From: Gemmatimonadota bacterium
GTDB lineage: Bacteria > Gemmatimonadota > Gemmatimonadetes > Gemmatimonadales > GWC2-71-9
DNA: 64,000 bases
Assembly (NCBI GenBank): GCA_003222195.1
Contig: QHVB01000025.1
Location: forward strand, 124,001 to 188,000
Direction of reading: 5' to 3'
Made by a program: the position numbers and the translations under genes. How positions within the stretch are numbered: the stretch's first letter is position 1; every line of letters begins with the position of its first letter. Below the pieces are notes generated by a model. The model was given only the letters and a program-made list of their open reading frames with translations, was not told the origin of the DNA and did not search any database. This document shows, piece after piece, positions 1-17,488 of this stretch.

Positions 1-438
1 ATCGCCGGTGCCGCTGAACAGCTCGTGCTCGAGGGCGCGAAGGACAACGACATCGTACTGGTCGAGGGCCAGGGCAGCCTGATCCACCCGGGCTACTCTG
101 GTGTCACGCTGGGCTTGCTCCATGGCTCATGCCCCGACGCGCTGATTCTGTGTCACCAGGTGACGCGCGATTACATCGGCGATTATCACGGCCGCGAGCC
201 CTGGGTGAAGATCCCGTCCTACCCGGAATTGATCGATATCCACGAGCGCGCGGCGCAGCCAGTGCACCCGACCAAGGTGATCGGGATCTGTCTCAACACG
301 TACGACATGGATGAAAGCGCGGCACGCGACGCGGTCGCCAGGGCCGCGGAAGAGACGGGCTTACCCGCGACCGATCCGGTGCGGTTCGATTCCGACGTCC
401 TCGTCGACGCGATCGTCGGAGCGCGCGCGACGATTTGA
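1..438 (+). CDS. DUF1611 family protein, C-terminal part (5' truncated by window edge)
   Basis: The reading frame is open from the first base and ends at a TGA at 436-438, so only the C-terminal ~145 residues are seen. The segment EGQGSLIHPGYSGVTLG followed by a 'HGS-PDALILCHQ' stretch is the hallmark of the DUF1611 family (P-loop-like proteins often next to dipeptide epimerases or D-amino-acid enzymes). The exact reaction of the family is not established. The nucleotide-binding N-terminus lies outside the window, so completeness cannot be judged. The next gene starts 57 bases downstream on the same strand. Confidence 0.75.
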   Translation: MAGAAEQLVLEGAKDNDIVLVEGQGSLIHPGYSGVTLGLLHGSCPDALILCHQVTRDYIGDYHGREPWVKIPSYPELIDIHERAAQPVHPTKVIGICLNTYDMDESAARDAVARAAEETGLPATDPVRFDSDVLVDAIVGARATI

Positions 439-495
439 TTCAGGCGGCGGTGAATCGGTACCGGACACCGCCGCCTCCTCACCTAACGTGCCGCC

Positions 496-1161
496 ATGCG
501 ATTCCTGCACTGCGCGCACGCCGAATTCCTGCTCGTCTTCCCGCGGCTGACGCGGACCAGGCTCGGCATTTCCTTGACGGCTCTCGGTACCACGCTCGTC
601 TGGCTCTCAGTCCATGCCCTCGATCCGGTCACGGCAACGCTGCAGGCCGGCGCCCTGGGAGCGATCCTCGGCACCGCGGAAATCGTGGGACGTGGCAGCG
701 ACCGCGCTGCTCTGACAACCGCGCTGACCCATCCCACGACAGCCCTCGCCGTCGCGACGGGACGCTGGCTTGCCATCGCGCTGCCGCCCGCGGCGCTCAC
801 GGTTGCCTGCGCGGCGGCGATGGGCTGGCACGGCGGTGCAGTGGCGGCCGGCTTCGCCGCCGCTGCCGCGGTCGGCGGCTGCGCGCTGGCTGGCGTGCTG
901 CTGCTCGGGAACGGCGCCGCGCTCGCCCTCTTCCTCTTTATGGCGATCGCCGGCACGGTCGCGCCGGAGCGCCTGGTTGATCTCGCACATCCGGGCATCC
1001 TGCGGCTGACCACGGCGAGTGCGATCGAGCTGGGGCCCGCCCTTTGGCACTACCGCGACATCGCGACTGGCGACGTGGGTGCCGTGCTCCACGCATTCGC
1101 GTGGACTGGTTTGGGAATTCTGCTCGCAAGCGCGTTCATCGCGCGGCGTCGGCCTCACTGA
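496..1161 (+). CDS. small multi-pass membrane protein, probable ABC transporter permease subunit
   Basis: 221 residues, largely hydrophobic, with about six predicted membrane spans (alanine/leucine-rich blocks near residues 25-60, 75-100, 105-135, 135-155 and 195-215) and a basic C-terminus. It is followed 13 bases later by an ABC ATPase, and the two together look like a two-gene exporter of the CcmB/ABC-2 style. I do not recognise a specific family; length and topology resemble CcmB-like permeases. Membrane location and pairing with the downstream ATPase are inference from composition and gene order. Confidence 0.55.
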   Translation: MRFLHCAHAEFLLVFPRLTRTRLGISLTALGTTLVWLSVHALDPVTATLQAGALGAILGTAEIVGRGSDRAALTTALTHPTTALAVATGRWLAIALPPAALTVACAAAMGWHGGAVAAGFAAAAAVGGCALAGVLLLGNGAALALFLFMAIAGTVAPERLVDLAHPGILRLTTASAIELGPALWHYRDIATGDVGAVLHAFAWTGLGILLASAFIARRRPH

Positions 1162-1174
1162 TGGCCGATCGCAG

Positions 1175-2071
1175 ATGACCGATTTCGCGCTGACGTTGAG
1201 CGATATCAGGGCACGCGGGCTGGGCCCCGTCTCGATCGCCCTGGTGCCTGGCGAGATCGCGGGGCTGGTAGGCCCGGCCGGAGCTGGGAAAACGCGGCTG
1301 TTGCGCGTCGCCGCGGGCGTGCGGCGGCCTAATACGGGCGATCTGCGCGTGTGGGGGATGTCGATTGCGGAACCGGCGGCGCGGTTGCTCGTCGGATACG
1401 CGAGCGAGGGCGCGGCCTTTCCGCATGCTCTCACCGTCCAGGAACTGCTGCTGTATTACGCACGGCTGCATTGCGCGCGCAGTAACGGTGGGGGCCGCAG
1501 CCCGCGAAGCCTGGCGCGTGAAGCGCTCGAGATCGCCGGATTGGCTGCAGCCCGAGAGCTGCGCGTGGAAGCTCTGGGACGCGCGGATCTGCACCGGCTC
1601 AACTTGGCGCAGGCGGCACTTGGCGGACGCCGCGTGCTCCTGCTCGACGAGCTGTTGTCGGGTCTCGACGCCTTTGCGCGCCGGGATCTTCGCGGCCGGA
1701 TCGCTCGGCTCGCGGCCGAGGGTGTCGCGGTGCTGATCACCTCGCGCGATCCGGCCGCCCTGGAACGCCTGGCCGCCCGCGTTCTGGTCATGCGCGACGG
1801 ACGCATCGTGCGTGCCGGTCCCCTCGCGTCATTGCTTGAAGAACGGGTCCTCGAGGTGATTTTGGACGCGCCGCCGCCCGAGCCGCCCCCTGGCTTCCGC
1901 GTTACGGCGGCCGGTATCGAGGCACCGCTGGCGGGAAGAACCGTGGAGGCGGCATTGGCGCTGTGTCGGGCGCACCGGTTGCCAGTTCGGGCGACACGGG
2001 TGCGTGTGAAATCACTGGAGGAGGTCGTGCTGGAAACCCACCCCAGCCTGACCTCATTGGACTTTCCTTAG
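1175..2071 (+). CDS. ABC transporter ATP-binding protein with degenerate motifs
   Basis: 298 residues from ATG 1175, chosen because homology to ABC ATPases begins here. Walker A is GPAGAGKT (residues 33-40) and Walker B VLLLDE (154-159), followed by the D-loop SGLD (162-165). The signature motif expected as LSGGQ reads LGRAD (134-138), and the H-loop histidine is replaced by arginine (ITSRD, Arg191). The C-terminal ~80 residues resemble the accessory tail of ABC-2 type ATPases. It probably powers the membrane protein encoded just upstream; substrate unknown. Loss of the signature and of the switch histidine suggests weak or asymmetric ATP hydrolysis, or a heterodimer with another ATPase. Confidence 0.75.
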   Translation: MTDFALTLSDIRARGLGPVSIALVPGEIAGLVGPAGAGKTRLLRVAAGVRRPNTGDLRVWGMSIAEPAARLLVGYASEGAAFPHALTVQELLLYYARLHCARSNGGGRSPRSLAREALEIAGLAAARELRVEALGRADLHRLNLAQAALGGRRVLLLDELLSGLDAFARRDLRGRIARLAAEGVAVLITSRDPAALERLAARVLVMRDGRIVRAGPLASLLEERVLEVILDAPPPEPPPGFRVTAAGIEAPLAGRTVEAALALCRAHRLPVRATRVRVKSLEEVVLETHPSLTSLDFP

Positions 2072-2086
2072 TACGTTTCGCCGCTA

Positions 2087-3538
2087 ATGACGGCGCCCGC
2101 TCCCGCCCCGGTTTCGCTGTTCAACACGTTGACCCGCCGCGTCGAGCCGTTGCTGCCGCTCGCGCCTCCCCGCGTCACGCTGTACACCTGCGGCCCCACC
2201 GTCTGGAACTACGCGCACATCGGCAACTTCCGGACGTTCCTGTTCGAGGATTTGCTGCGGCGCTGGCTCGAACACGCCGGCTACGACGTATTCCACATCA
2301 TGAACCTCACCGATGTGGACGACCGCACGATCAAGGCGGCGCGGCAGGCGGGTAAGCGGCTCGTCGAGCATACGGCGCCGTTTACGAAGGCATTTTTCGA
2401 GGACCGCGACTATCTGCGCATCAAGCCGGCACATGTTTACACGCCGGCGACTGAGTACATGCCGCAAATGATCGCGCTGGTCTCGAAACTGCTCGAGCGC
2501 GGAGTCGCATATAAAGGAGAGGACGGCTCGGTCTATTTCGCGATCGCGAAGTTTCCGACCTATGGACGGCTGTCGCAGCTCGACAAGCGCGAGATCAAGG
2601 TGGGCGCGCGCGTCGCGAGCGACGAATACGCCAAGGGTGACCCCAGCGATTTCGCATTATGGAAGAAAGCGGATGCTGCAGACGAGGCCGTTGGCGCGGT
2701 GTGGGATGCGCCGTTTGGGCGCGGGCGCCCCGGCTGGCACCTGGAGTGCTCGGCGATGTCGCTCGCGGAGATCGCGAAGTGCTGCGGCGTTCAGACGCTC
2801 GATATCCACGCCGGCGGCATCGATCTGATTTTCCCGCATCATGAAAACGAAATCGCGCAGTCGGAAGGCGCGACGGGCCAGCCCTTCGCGCGCCATTGGG
2901 TGCACGGCGAGTTTCTCAACGTGCGCGGCACGAAGATGTCCAAGCGCCACGGAAATTTTCTCACCGCGCGCGACCTGCGGGAGCAGGGCGTCGACGCCGC
3001 TGCCGTTCGCCTCCTCTTTTTCCAGACGCACTATCGCGCACCGGTGGACTTCACCGATGAGGCGCTCGAAGGCGCGAAGGAAGGCGTGCGGCGACTCGGA
3101 GAGTTTCATGAGCGACTGAAACGGGAGGAGGGACGGGGGAAGGGGGACGGGGAAATCGCGGAGCTGACGAAGAAGTTCGAAGACGATGTCGTGACGGCGT
3201 TGAACGACGATCTCAACGCACCGCGCGCGGTCGCCGCGCTCTTCGACTTCGTCCGTGCCACGAATCGCGAGCTGGACAATCCGAAGGGCGGTGGCGGAGC
3301 CGCCCAGGCGCTCGCCGCGTTCGAGCGGGTCACAGGCGCCGACCTCCTGGACATCCTGCCGAGTGAGCGAGCGGTAGCCCCGGCGCTGGCGCGCTGGGTC
3401 GAAGAGCGCGTCGCGGCGCGCAACCAGGCCCGTAAGTCCAAGGATTTCAAGGCCGCCGACGCCATTCGCGCCGAGCTCGTCGCCCGCGGCGTGGAGATCG
3501 AGGACACGCCAACCGGCACCAAGTGGCGACTCGGCTGA
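2087..3538 (+). CDS. cysS: cysteinyl-tRNA synthetase
   Basis: 483 residues, the usual length for bacterial CysRS, a monomeric class I synthetase that charges tRNA-Cys in the cytoplasm. Visible features are the zinc-ligand cysteine in YTCGPTVW (Cys35), the HIGH-type motif AHIGN (43-47), the WHLECS and HHENEIAQSE zinc-site segments, and the KMSKR loop (283-287). The C-terminal DALR-type helical domain follows. A purine-rich stretch at 3121-3155 encodes a Lys/Arg/Glu/Gly-rich linker and consists of degenerate tandem 7-mers, an unusual insertion in a core gene. The gene starts 15 bases after the ABC ATPase gene and ends before the tRNA cluster. Confidence 0.97.
   Translation: MTAPAPAPVSLFNTLTRRVEPLLPLAPPRVTLYTCGPTVWNYAHIGNFRTFLFEDLLRRWLEHAGYDVFHIMNLTDVDDRTIKAARQAGKRLVEHTAPFTKAFFEDRDYLRIKPAHVYTPATEYMPQMIALVSKLLERGVAYKGEDGSVYFAIAKFPTYGRLSQLDKREIKVGARVASDEYAKGDPSDFALWKKADAADEAVGAVWDAPFGRGRPGWHLECSAMSLAEIAKCCGVQTLDIHAGGIDLIFPHHENEIAQSEGATGQPFARHWVHGEFLNVRGTKMSKRHGNFLTARDLREQGVDAAAVRLLFFQTHYRAPVDFTDEALEGAKEGVRRLGEFHERLKREEGRGKGDGEIAELTKKFEDDVVTALNDDLNAPRAVAALFDFVRATNRELDNPKGGGGAAQALAAFERVTGADLLDILPSERAVAPALARWVEERVAARNQARKSKDFKAADAIRAELVARGVEIEDTPTGTKWRLG
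3121..3155 (+). repeat. tandem heptanucleotide repeat inside cysS
   Basis: Five consecutive degenerate 7-base units read ACGGGAG, GAGGGAC, GGGGGAA, GGGGGAC, GGGGAAA. They lie in frame within cysS and encode a charged linker after the catalytic core. Similar period-7 arrays occur upstream of tuf and inside rplE, rplO and purA in this window. Confidence 0.6.
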
Positions 3539-3567
3539 CAGGGCCTAAGTCGTTCGAAGTCCTACCC

Positions 3568-3596
3568 TTGCCATAGTGACACACCCCGTCTAAGAT
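3568..3596 (+). promoter_or_regulatory. sigma-70-type promoter of the tRNA-tuf operon
   Basis: A -35 box TTGCCA (3568-3573) and a -10 box TAAGAT (3591-3596) are separated by exactly 17 bases. Transcription would begin near 3603, about 22 bases before the first tRNA. No other convincing promoter is seen before tuf, so this probably drives the four tRNAs and may continue into tuf. Confidence 0.65.
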
Positions 3597-3624
3597 ACGA
3601 GTCTGTCGGATTCAGCCTTGACCA

Positions 3625-3696
3625 GCTGACGTAGCTCAATGGTAGAGCAGCTGATTTGTAATCAGCAGGTTAAGGGTTCGAGTCCCTTCGTCAGCT
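3625..3696 (+). tRNA. tRNA-Thr (anticodon TGT)
   Basis: Acceptor arms GCTGACG and CGTCAGC pair over 7 bp. The anticodon stem GCTGA/TCAGC encloses the loop TTTGTAA with anticodon TGT. The T-loop TTCGAGT is canonical. CCA is not encoded. First of a cluster of four in the order Thr, Tyr, Gly, Thr. Confidence 0.96.
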
Positions 3697-3784
3697 CACT
3701 GCCGAAGAGTAAGAGGAACCAACAAACCCCGCGCCAGCGACACGCGGGGTCTGTTGTCAGGGGAAGTCTCGAGGGCGAGGGCGC

Positions 3785-3868
3785 GGTGGGGTGCCCGAGC
3801 GGCCAAAGGGAGCAGACTGTAAATCTGCCGCGCTTAGCGCTACGAAGGTTCGAATCCTTCCCCCACCA
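3785..3868 (+). tRNA. tRNA-Tyr (anticodon GTA)
   Basis: 84 bases with a long variable arm, as expected for bacterial tRNA-Tyr. Acceptor arms GGTGGGG/CCCCACC pair fully, the anticodon stem GCAGA/TCTGC encloses a loop with anticodon GTA, and the T-arm GAAGG/CCTTC is present. CCA is not encoded. Confidence 0.96.
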
Positions 3869-3879
3869 CTTTGTGGCGC

Positions 3880-3952
3880 GCGGGCGTAGCTCAGTTGGTA
3901 GAGCATCAGCCTTCCAAGCTGAGGGTCGCGGGTTCGAGCCCCGTCGCCCGCT
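3880..3952 (+). tRNA. tRNA-Gly (anticodon TCC)
   Basis: Acceptor arms GCGGGCG/CGCCCGC pair fully. The anticodon stem TCAGC/GCTGA encloses CTTCCAA with anticodon TCC. The T-loop TTCGAGC is canonical. CCA is not encoded. Confidence 0.96.
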
Positions 3953-3956
3953 CCTT

Positions 3957-3989
3957 GTCCTGAGGGCCGAAGGCCCGAAGGATCTGAGC
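3957..3989 (+). repeat. hairpin-forming dispersed-type repeat between tRNA genes
   Basis: The spacer between tRNA-Gly and tRNA-Thr(GGT) folds as TCCT-ga-GGGCC-gaa-GGCCC-ga-AGGA. The wording 'TCCTGAG...GAAGGATCTGAG' resembles short palindromic elements scattered in many bacterial genomes. No second copy is seen in this window, so its repetitive nature is inferred. It might also act as a processing site in the tRNA transcript. Confidence 0.4.
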
Positions 3990-3993
3990 AAAG

Positions 3994-4066
<73 letters not shown>

Positions 4067-4084
4067 CTGGGAGAATCAAAAGGC

Positions 4085-4149
4085 GGTGTCGGGTGTCAGG
4101 TGTTTGGTTTCAGAAATGACACTACAGGCACCTGACACCAGACACCTGT
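4085..4149 (+). repeat. inverted heptamer array upstream of tuf, potential long hairpin
   Basis: The left arm (4085-4102) and right arm (4129-4146) are 18-base inverted repeats with one mismatch (4091:4140), separated by 26 bases. Each arm is itself a run of 7-mers: GGTGTCG, GGTGTCA, GGTGTTT, GGTTTCA on the left and CACCTGA, CACCAGA, CACCTGT on the right. It ends about 30 bases before the tuf start, so it could form a strong hairpin in the leader RNA. No U-tract follows, so it is not a classical terminator. Confidence 0.65.
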
Positions 4150-4180
4150 AACGGAAACGAACTAAAGGACATTCGCGAAA

Positions 4181-5380
<1,200 letters not shown>

Positions 5381-5392
5381 CGAGGCACGTGA

Positions 5393-5545
5393 ATGCCCCG
5401 AGAAAACATCATAATGGAATGCACGGTGTGCAAAAGCCGGAACTACTTCACCACGAAGAACCGGCGGAAACACCCAGAGCGGGCGGAGTGGAAGAAGTAC
5501 TGTCCGCGGTGCAACAAGCAGCAGGCGCATAAGGAATCGAAGTAA
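5393..5545 (+). CDS. rpmG: 50S ribosomal protein L33
   Basis: A 50-residue basic protein starting [19 protein letters not shown]. Two CxxC pairs (Cys10/13 and Cys37/40) form the zinc ribbon of the zinc-binding L33 form. It sits 12 bases after tuf, and its TAA overlaps the secE ATG by one base, so it is probably co-translated with secE. Confidence 0.95.
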   Translation: MPRENIIMECTVCKSRNYFTTKNRRKHPERAEWKKYCPRCNKQQAHKESK

Positions 5546-5790
5546 TGGCAACGGAAGTGATGACGGGCGGCCCGGAGCTGCAGCCGGGACGCGGCCGCAT
5601 CGGGCGGTTTGTCCAGTTCCTGCGCGATGTGCGCAACGAACTACGCAAAGTCACATGGCCGACGTTCGACGAGTTGAAGAAAGCCACGACCGTGATCGTC
5701 ATCTTCGTCACGATCCTGGGAATCGCGATCGGGTTGATGGACTCGTTCTTTCAATGGCTGTTCGTCTCGCTCGTCGCAAGAATGTTTTGA
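5545..5790 (+). CDS. secE: preprotein translocase subunit SecE
   Basis: 81 residues. SecE clamps SecY in the inner-membrane translocon. After a short Gly/Pro N-terminus comes the conserved amphipathic segment FLRDVRNELRKVTWP and a single transmembrane helix (residues ~48-70), the minimal one-span form found in most bacteria. One-base overlaps link it to rpmG upstream and nusG downstream. Confidence 0.96.
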   Translation: MATEVMTGGPELQPGRGRIGRFVQFLRDVRNELRKVTWPTFDELKKATTVIVIFVTILGIAIGLMDSFFQWLFVSLVARMF

Positions 5791-6335
5791 TGCCTGAGCT
5801 GCGCTGGTACGCGATTCAGACGACGGCCGGGCATGAGAACAAGGTGCGCAACTTGATCGCGCGCCGCATTGCCGAGGACATTCGGCCCGAGACGGAGAAG
5901 CCGATCCGTCAGGCGCTGGTCCCCACGCAGGAAGTGGTGGAGATCAAGAACGGCAAGAAGGTCAACGTCGAACGAAAGATCTACCCGGGCTACGTGCTCG
6001 TGGAGATGGACCTGAATCAGGAGACCATCCACACGATCAACGGGATCCAGGGCGTGATCAAGTTCGTCGGGACCGGCCGGCTGCCGATGGCGCTGCGGCC
6101 CGAAGAGGTCAACCGGCTGCTGGGTGTCGAAGAGGCGATCAAGGAAGAAGAGCCCGCCGAGGCGATTCCGTTCCTCGTGGGCCAGGTCGTGGAGATCACC
6201 GAAGGGCCGTTCTCGGATTTCAGCGGAACGGTGCAGGAGGTACTGCCGGATAAGGGGAAGGTCCGGGTGTCGGTCGCGTTGTTTGGACGGCCAACCTCGG
6301 TCGAGCTGGATTATTTGCAGCTCAAGGCGCACTAA
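5790..6335 (+). CDS. nusG: transcription termination/antitermination protein NusG
   Basis: 181 residues. NusG binds RNA polymerase and couples it to Rho and the ribosome. The start was placed at ATG 5790 ([19 protein letters not shown]), which overlaps the secE stop by one base; an upstream in-frame start would run into secE. The N-terminal NGN domain includes YPGYVLVEM, and the C-terminal KOW domain includes [18 protein letters not shown]. Position between secE and rplK is canonical. Confidence 0.97.
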   Translation: MPELRWYAIQTTAGHENKVRNLIARRIAEDIRPETEKPIRQALVPTQEVVEIKNGKKVNVERKIYPGYVLVEMDLNQETIHTINGIQGVIKFVGTGRLPMALRPEEVNRLLGVEEAIKEEEPAEAIPFLVGQVVEITEGPFSDFSGTVQEVLPDKGKVRVSVALFGRPTSVELDYLQLKAH

Positions 6336-6342
6336 CCACAAC

Positions 6343-6383
6343 TGCGTGGGAGTCCGCGGAAGCGGACGCTAATAGAGGAAACG
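6343..6383 (+). promoter_or_regulatory. rplK leader hairpin, candidate L1-binding site
   Basis: The 48-base gap before rplK contains GTCCGC-GGAA-GCGGAC (6352-6367), a 6-bp stem with a GNRA loop, flanked by GTGGGA on the left and CGCTAAT on the right. The arrangement resembles the 23S rRNA/mRNA site recognised by ribosomal protein L1, the known feedback repressor of rplKA. The expected 3' partner of GTGG is not obvious, so this is a candidate only. The ribosome-binding site AGAGGAAA follows. Confidence 0.4.
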
Positions 6384-6809
6384 ATGGCCAAACCAGTTAC
6401 CGCAATCGTCAAGCTGCAGGTGCCGGCCGGTCAGGCAACGCCTGCACCGCCGGTGGGCACGGCGCTCGGGCCCCATGGCGTGAACATCATGGACTTCGTG
6501 AAGCAGTTCAACGCGAAGACCGGGTCCCAGGCCGGCATGATCACCCCGGTCGTGGTCACGATCTACAAGGATCGCACGTTCACCTTTGTGACCAAGACCC
6601 CGCCTGCCTCGGTCTTGCTCAAGAAGGAAGCGGGCATCGAGAAGGGCTCGGCGACGTCGAACCGCGAGAAAGTGGGGAAGGTCACGCGCGCCCAGCTCAA
6701 GAAGATCGCCGAGATCAAGATGCAGGACCTGAACGCGACCGACCTCGAAGGCGCGATCAACATGATCGCGGGGACGGCGCGGTCGATGGGGCTGACGGTG
6801 GAGGGCTGA
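6384..6809 (+). CDS. rplK: 50S ribosomal protein L11
   Basis: 141 residues, the standard length. The N-terminal segment with [22 protein letters not shown] is diagnostic. L11 forms the GTPase-associated centre of the large subunit with L10 and L7/L12. It is preceded by AGAGGAAA as ribosome-binding site, and its stop overlaps the rplA ATG by one base. Confidence 0.98.
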   Translation: MAKPVTAIVKLQVPAGQATPAPPVGTALGPHGVNIMDFVKQFNAKTGSQAGMITPVVVTIYKDRTFTFVTKTPPASVLLKKEAGIEKGSATSNREKVGKVTRAQLKKIAEIKMQDLNATDLEGAINMIAGTARSMGLTVEG

Positions 6810-7501
6810 TGCGCACGCACGGCAAGAAGTACCGCGCTGCCGTCGGCACGATCGAGCCGCGCAAGCTGTACGCGGCGCCCGCGGCCGTCGAACAGGTGAA
6901 GAACACGGCGTTCGCGAAGTTCGATGAGTCGGTGGATGTGGCGGTGCGCTTGGGCGTCGATCCGAAGCATGCCGATCAGATCGTGCGTGGCACGGTCTCG
7001 CTGCCGCATGGCACGGGCAAGAAGATCCGCGTGCTCGTGATTGCGCAGGGCGACAAGGCGAAGGAAGCCGAGGCCGCCGGCGCCGACTTCGTCGGCGTGG
7101 AGTACGTCGCGAAGATCAAAGAAGGGTGGCTCGACACCGACGTCATCGTCGCGACCCCGGACGTCATGGGCCAGCTCGGCGCGCTCGGCAAGGTGCTCGG
7201 GCCTCGCGGCCTGATGCCGAACCCGAAGGCGGGGACGGTCACGATGGACGTGACGAAAGCGGTGAAGGAGCTGAAGGCGGGCAAGATCGAGTTTCGCGTC
7301 GACAAGAGCGGCATCGTGCACGCCGCCGTCGGCAAGAAGTCGTTCTCGTCGCAGCAGCTCGCCGAGAATCTGCAGGCGTTCATGGATGCGATCGTGAAGG
7401 CGAAGCCGTCCGCGGCGAAAGGCCACTATATCCGTTCGGTGACGGTCTCGAGTACGATGGGGCCGGGCGTGCGGGTCGATCCGGCAGGGTATCACGTATG
7501 A
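6809..7501 (+). CDS. rplA: 50S ribosomal protein L1
   Basis: 230 residues, full length. Contains the L1 signature near [15 protein letters not shown] and a C-terminal [12 protein letters not shown]1 builds the mobile L1 stalk at the E site and in many bacteria represses its own operon by binding the leader. It overlaps rplK by one base and rplJ by four (ATGA), indicating translational coupling. Confidence 0.98.
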   Translation: MRTHGKKYRAAVGTIEPRKLYAAPAAVEQVKNTAFAKFDESVDVAVRLGVDPKHADQIVRGTVSLPHGTGKKIRVLVIAQGDKAKEAEAAGADFVGVEYVAKIKEGWLDTDVIVATPDVMGQLGALGKVLGPRGLMPNPKAGTVTMDVTKAVKELKAGKIEFRVDKSGIVHAAVGKKSFSSQQLAENLQAFMDAIVKAKPSAAKGHYIRSVTVSSTMGPGVRVDPAGYHV

Positions 7502-8034
7502 ACCGCACGAAAGCGCAGAAACAGGAGATGGTCACGACGCTGGCGGCGCAGGTCGCCAAGTCGCAAACCATCTACGTCACCGATTTCACGGGCCTCAACG
7601 TGGCCCACATCACCGATCTGCGCCGCCGCCTCCGCGCGGTGGGCGTCGAGTATGTGGTCGTCAAGAACACGCTCGCACGCCGCGCGCTGACGGAAAAACA
7701 GTTGAAGGACGGCGGTCTCGAGTCGTTCCTGGCCGGCCCGACGGCGCTGGTGCTCGCGGGCACGGACCCGGTCGGGGCGGCGAAGGTGCTGACCGACTTC
7801 GCGAAGGAATTCGAGAAGCCGGCGATCAAGGTGGGACTGGTCGAAGGCAAGCCGGTCACGCAGGCGCAGGTGAAGTCGCTGGCGGCGTTGCCTTCGAAGA
7901 CTCAGCTGCTGGCGCAGTTGGGCGGAGCCCTGCAGGCGCCCATGGCGGGATTCCTGGGAGTGCTGAACGGACTGCTGTATTCGCTGGTGGGTGCCCTCGA
8001 GGCTCTCAAAACTAAACGGGCGGGAGAACAGTAA
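7498..8034 (+). CDS. rplJ: 50S ribosomal protein L10
   Basis: 178 residues from ATG 7498, which overlaps the rplA stop; a longer open frame upstream would lie inside rplA and lacks homology. [19 protein letters not shown] begins the RNA-binding domain, and the C-terminal helix ([17 protein letters not shown]) is the docking site for L7/L12 dimers. It overlaps rplL by one base. Confidence 0.97.
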   Translation: MNRTKAQKQEMVTTLAAQVAKSQTIYVTDFTGLNVAHITDLRRRLRAVGVEYVVVKNTLARRALTEKQLKDGGLESFLAGPTALVLAGTDPVGAAKVLTDFAKEFEKPAIKVGLVEGKPVTQAQVKSLAALPSKTQLLAQLGGALQAPMAGFLGVLNGLLYSLVGALEALKTKRAGEQ

Positions 8035-8432
8035 TGGCGACGCAAACGATGAGTAAGGACGATATCCTCGAAGCCATCGGCAACATGTCGGTGTTCGAGC
8101 TGGCGGAGCTGATCGAGGCCTTCAAGGGCCGCTTCGGTGTGACGATCGCGGCTCCGGCAGCGGCACCCGCAGGCGGCGGCGCTCCGGGAGCGGCCGCAGC
8201 CGCGCCGGCGGTCGAGGAGCAGACGGAGTTCACGGTCGTGCTGAAGGCGGGCGGCGAGAAGAAGATCCAGGTGATCAAGGAGATTCGCGCGATCACCAGC
8301 CTCGGGCTGAAAGAGGCGAAGGATCTGGTCGAAGGCGCGCCCGGGACCGTGAAAGAGGGCGTGTCCAAGCAGGAAGCGGAAGAAATCAAAAAGAAGCTCG
8401 AAGCGCAGGGCGCCGTCGTCGAACTGAAGTAG
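8034..8432 (+). CDS. rplL: 50S ribosomal protein L7/L12
   Basis: 132 residues. The N-terminal dimerisation domain (to ~40) is followed by an Ala/Gly/Pro hinge (~44-65) and the C-terminal factor-binding domain with [14 protein letters not shown]. It recruits translation GTPases. It is followed by a terminator-like hairpin before rpoB, which would allow more L7/L12 than polymerase to be made. Confidence 0.98.
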   Translation: MATQTMSKDDILEAIGNMSVFELAELIEAFKGRFGVTIAAPAAAPAGGGAPGAAAAAPAVEEQTEFTVVLKAGGEKKIQVIKEIRAITSLGLKEAKDLVEGAPGTVKEGVSKQEAEEIKKKLEAQGAVVELK

Positions 8433-8443
8433 CCTCGTGTGGG

Positions 8444-8470
8444 CTCTGGGCCACGGGGGCTCAGAGTTTT
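8444..8470 (+). terminator. attenuator between rplL and rpoB
   Basis: CTCTGGGCC (8444-8452) pairs with GGCTCAGAG (8458-8466) around the loop ACGGG, giving 9 bp with one G-U, followed by TTTT. It lies in the 173-base gap between rplL and rpoB, where E. coli has a partial terminator that lowers polymerase synthesis relative to ribosomal proteins. Partial read-through is inferred. A further GC-rich hairpin (CCCCCGC/GCGGGGG) lies just before rpoB. Confidence 0.7.
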
Positions 8471-8605
8471 GCCCGAGTCTCGCTTCGGTCTACGACATGC
8501 GCGGATTTACTACAACCTGCTCGCTTTTCCGAGCCCTAGGATCCTCCCCCGCACCGCAGTCGGGCGCGGGGGCGGCAGGGCCTTTTGCATTACTTGAGGG
8601 TTCGC

Positions 8606-17409
<8,804 letters not shown>

Positions 17410-17442
17410 GACGGCCCGTCGGACGGTCGGTCAGTCAAAAAA

Positions 17443-17478
17443 ACGGCGCCCGGGATCGCTCCCGGGCGTCGTTTGTTT
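17443..17478. terminator. bidirectional terminator between rpoC and susD
   Basis: A 13-bp stem (17443-17455 with 17460-17472, one G-U) and a TCGC loop, flanked by seven A on the left and a T-rich stretch on the right. It can therefore terminate rpoC on the plus strand and the SusD gene on the minus strand. The core GCGCCCGGGA-TYGC-TCCCGGGCGY recurs at 27979-28006. Confidence 0.9.
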
Positions 17479-17488
17479 GACCGGCTGT

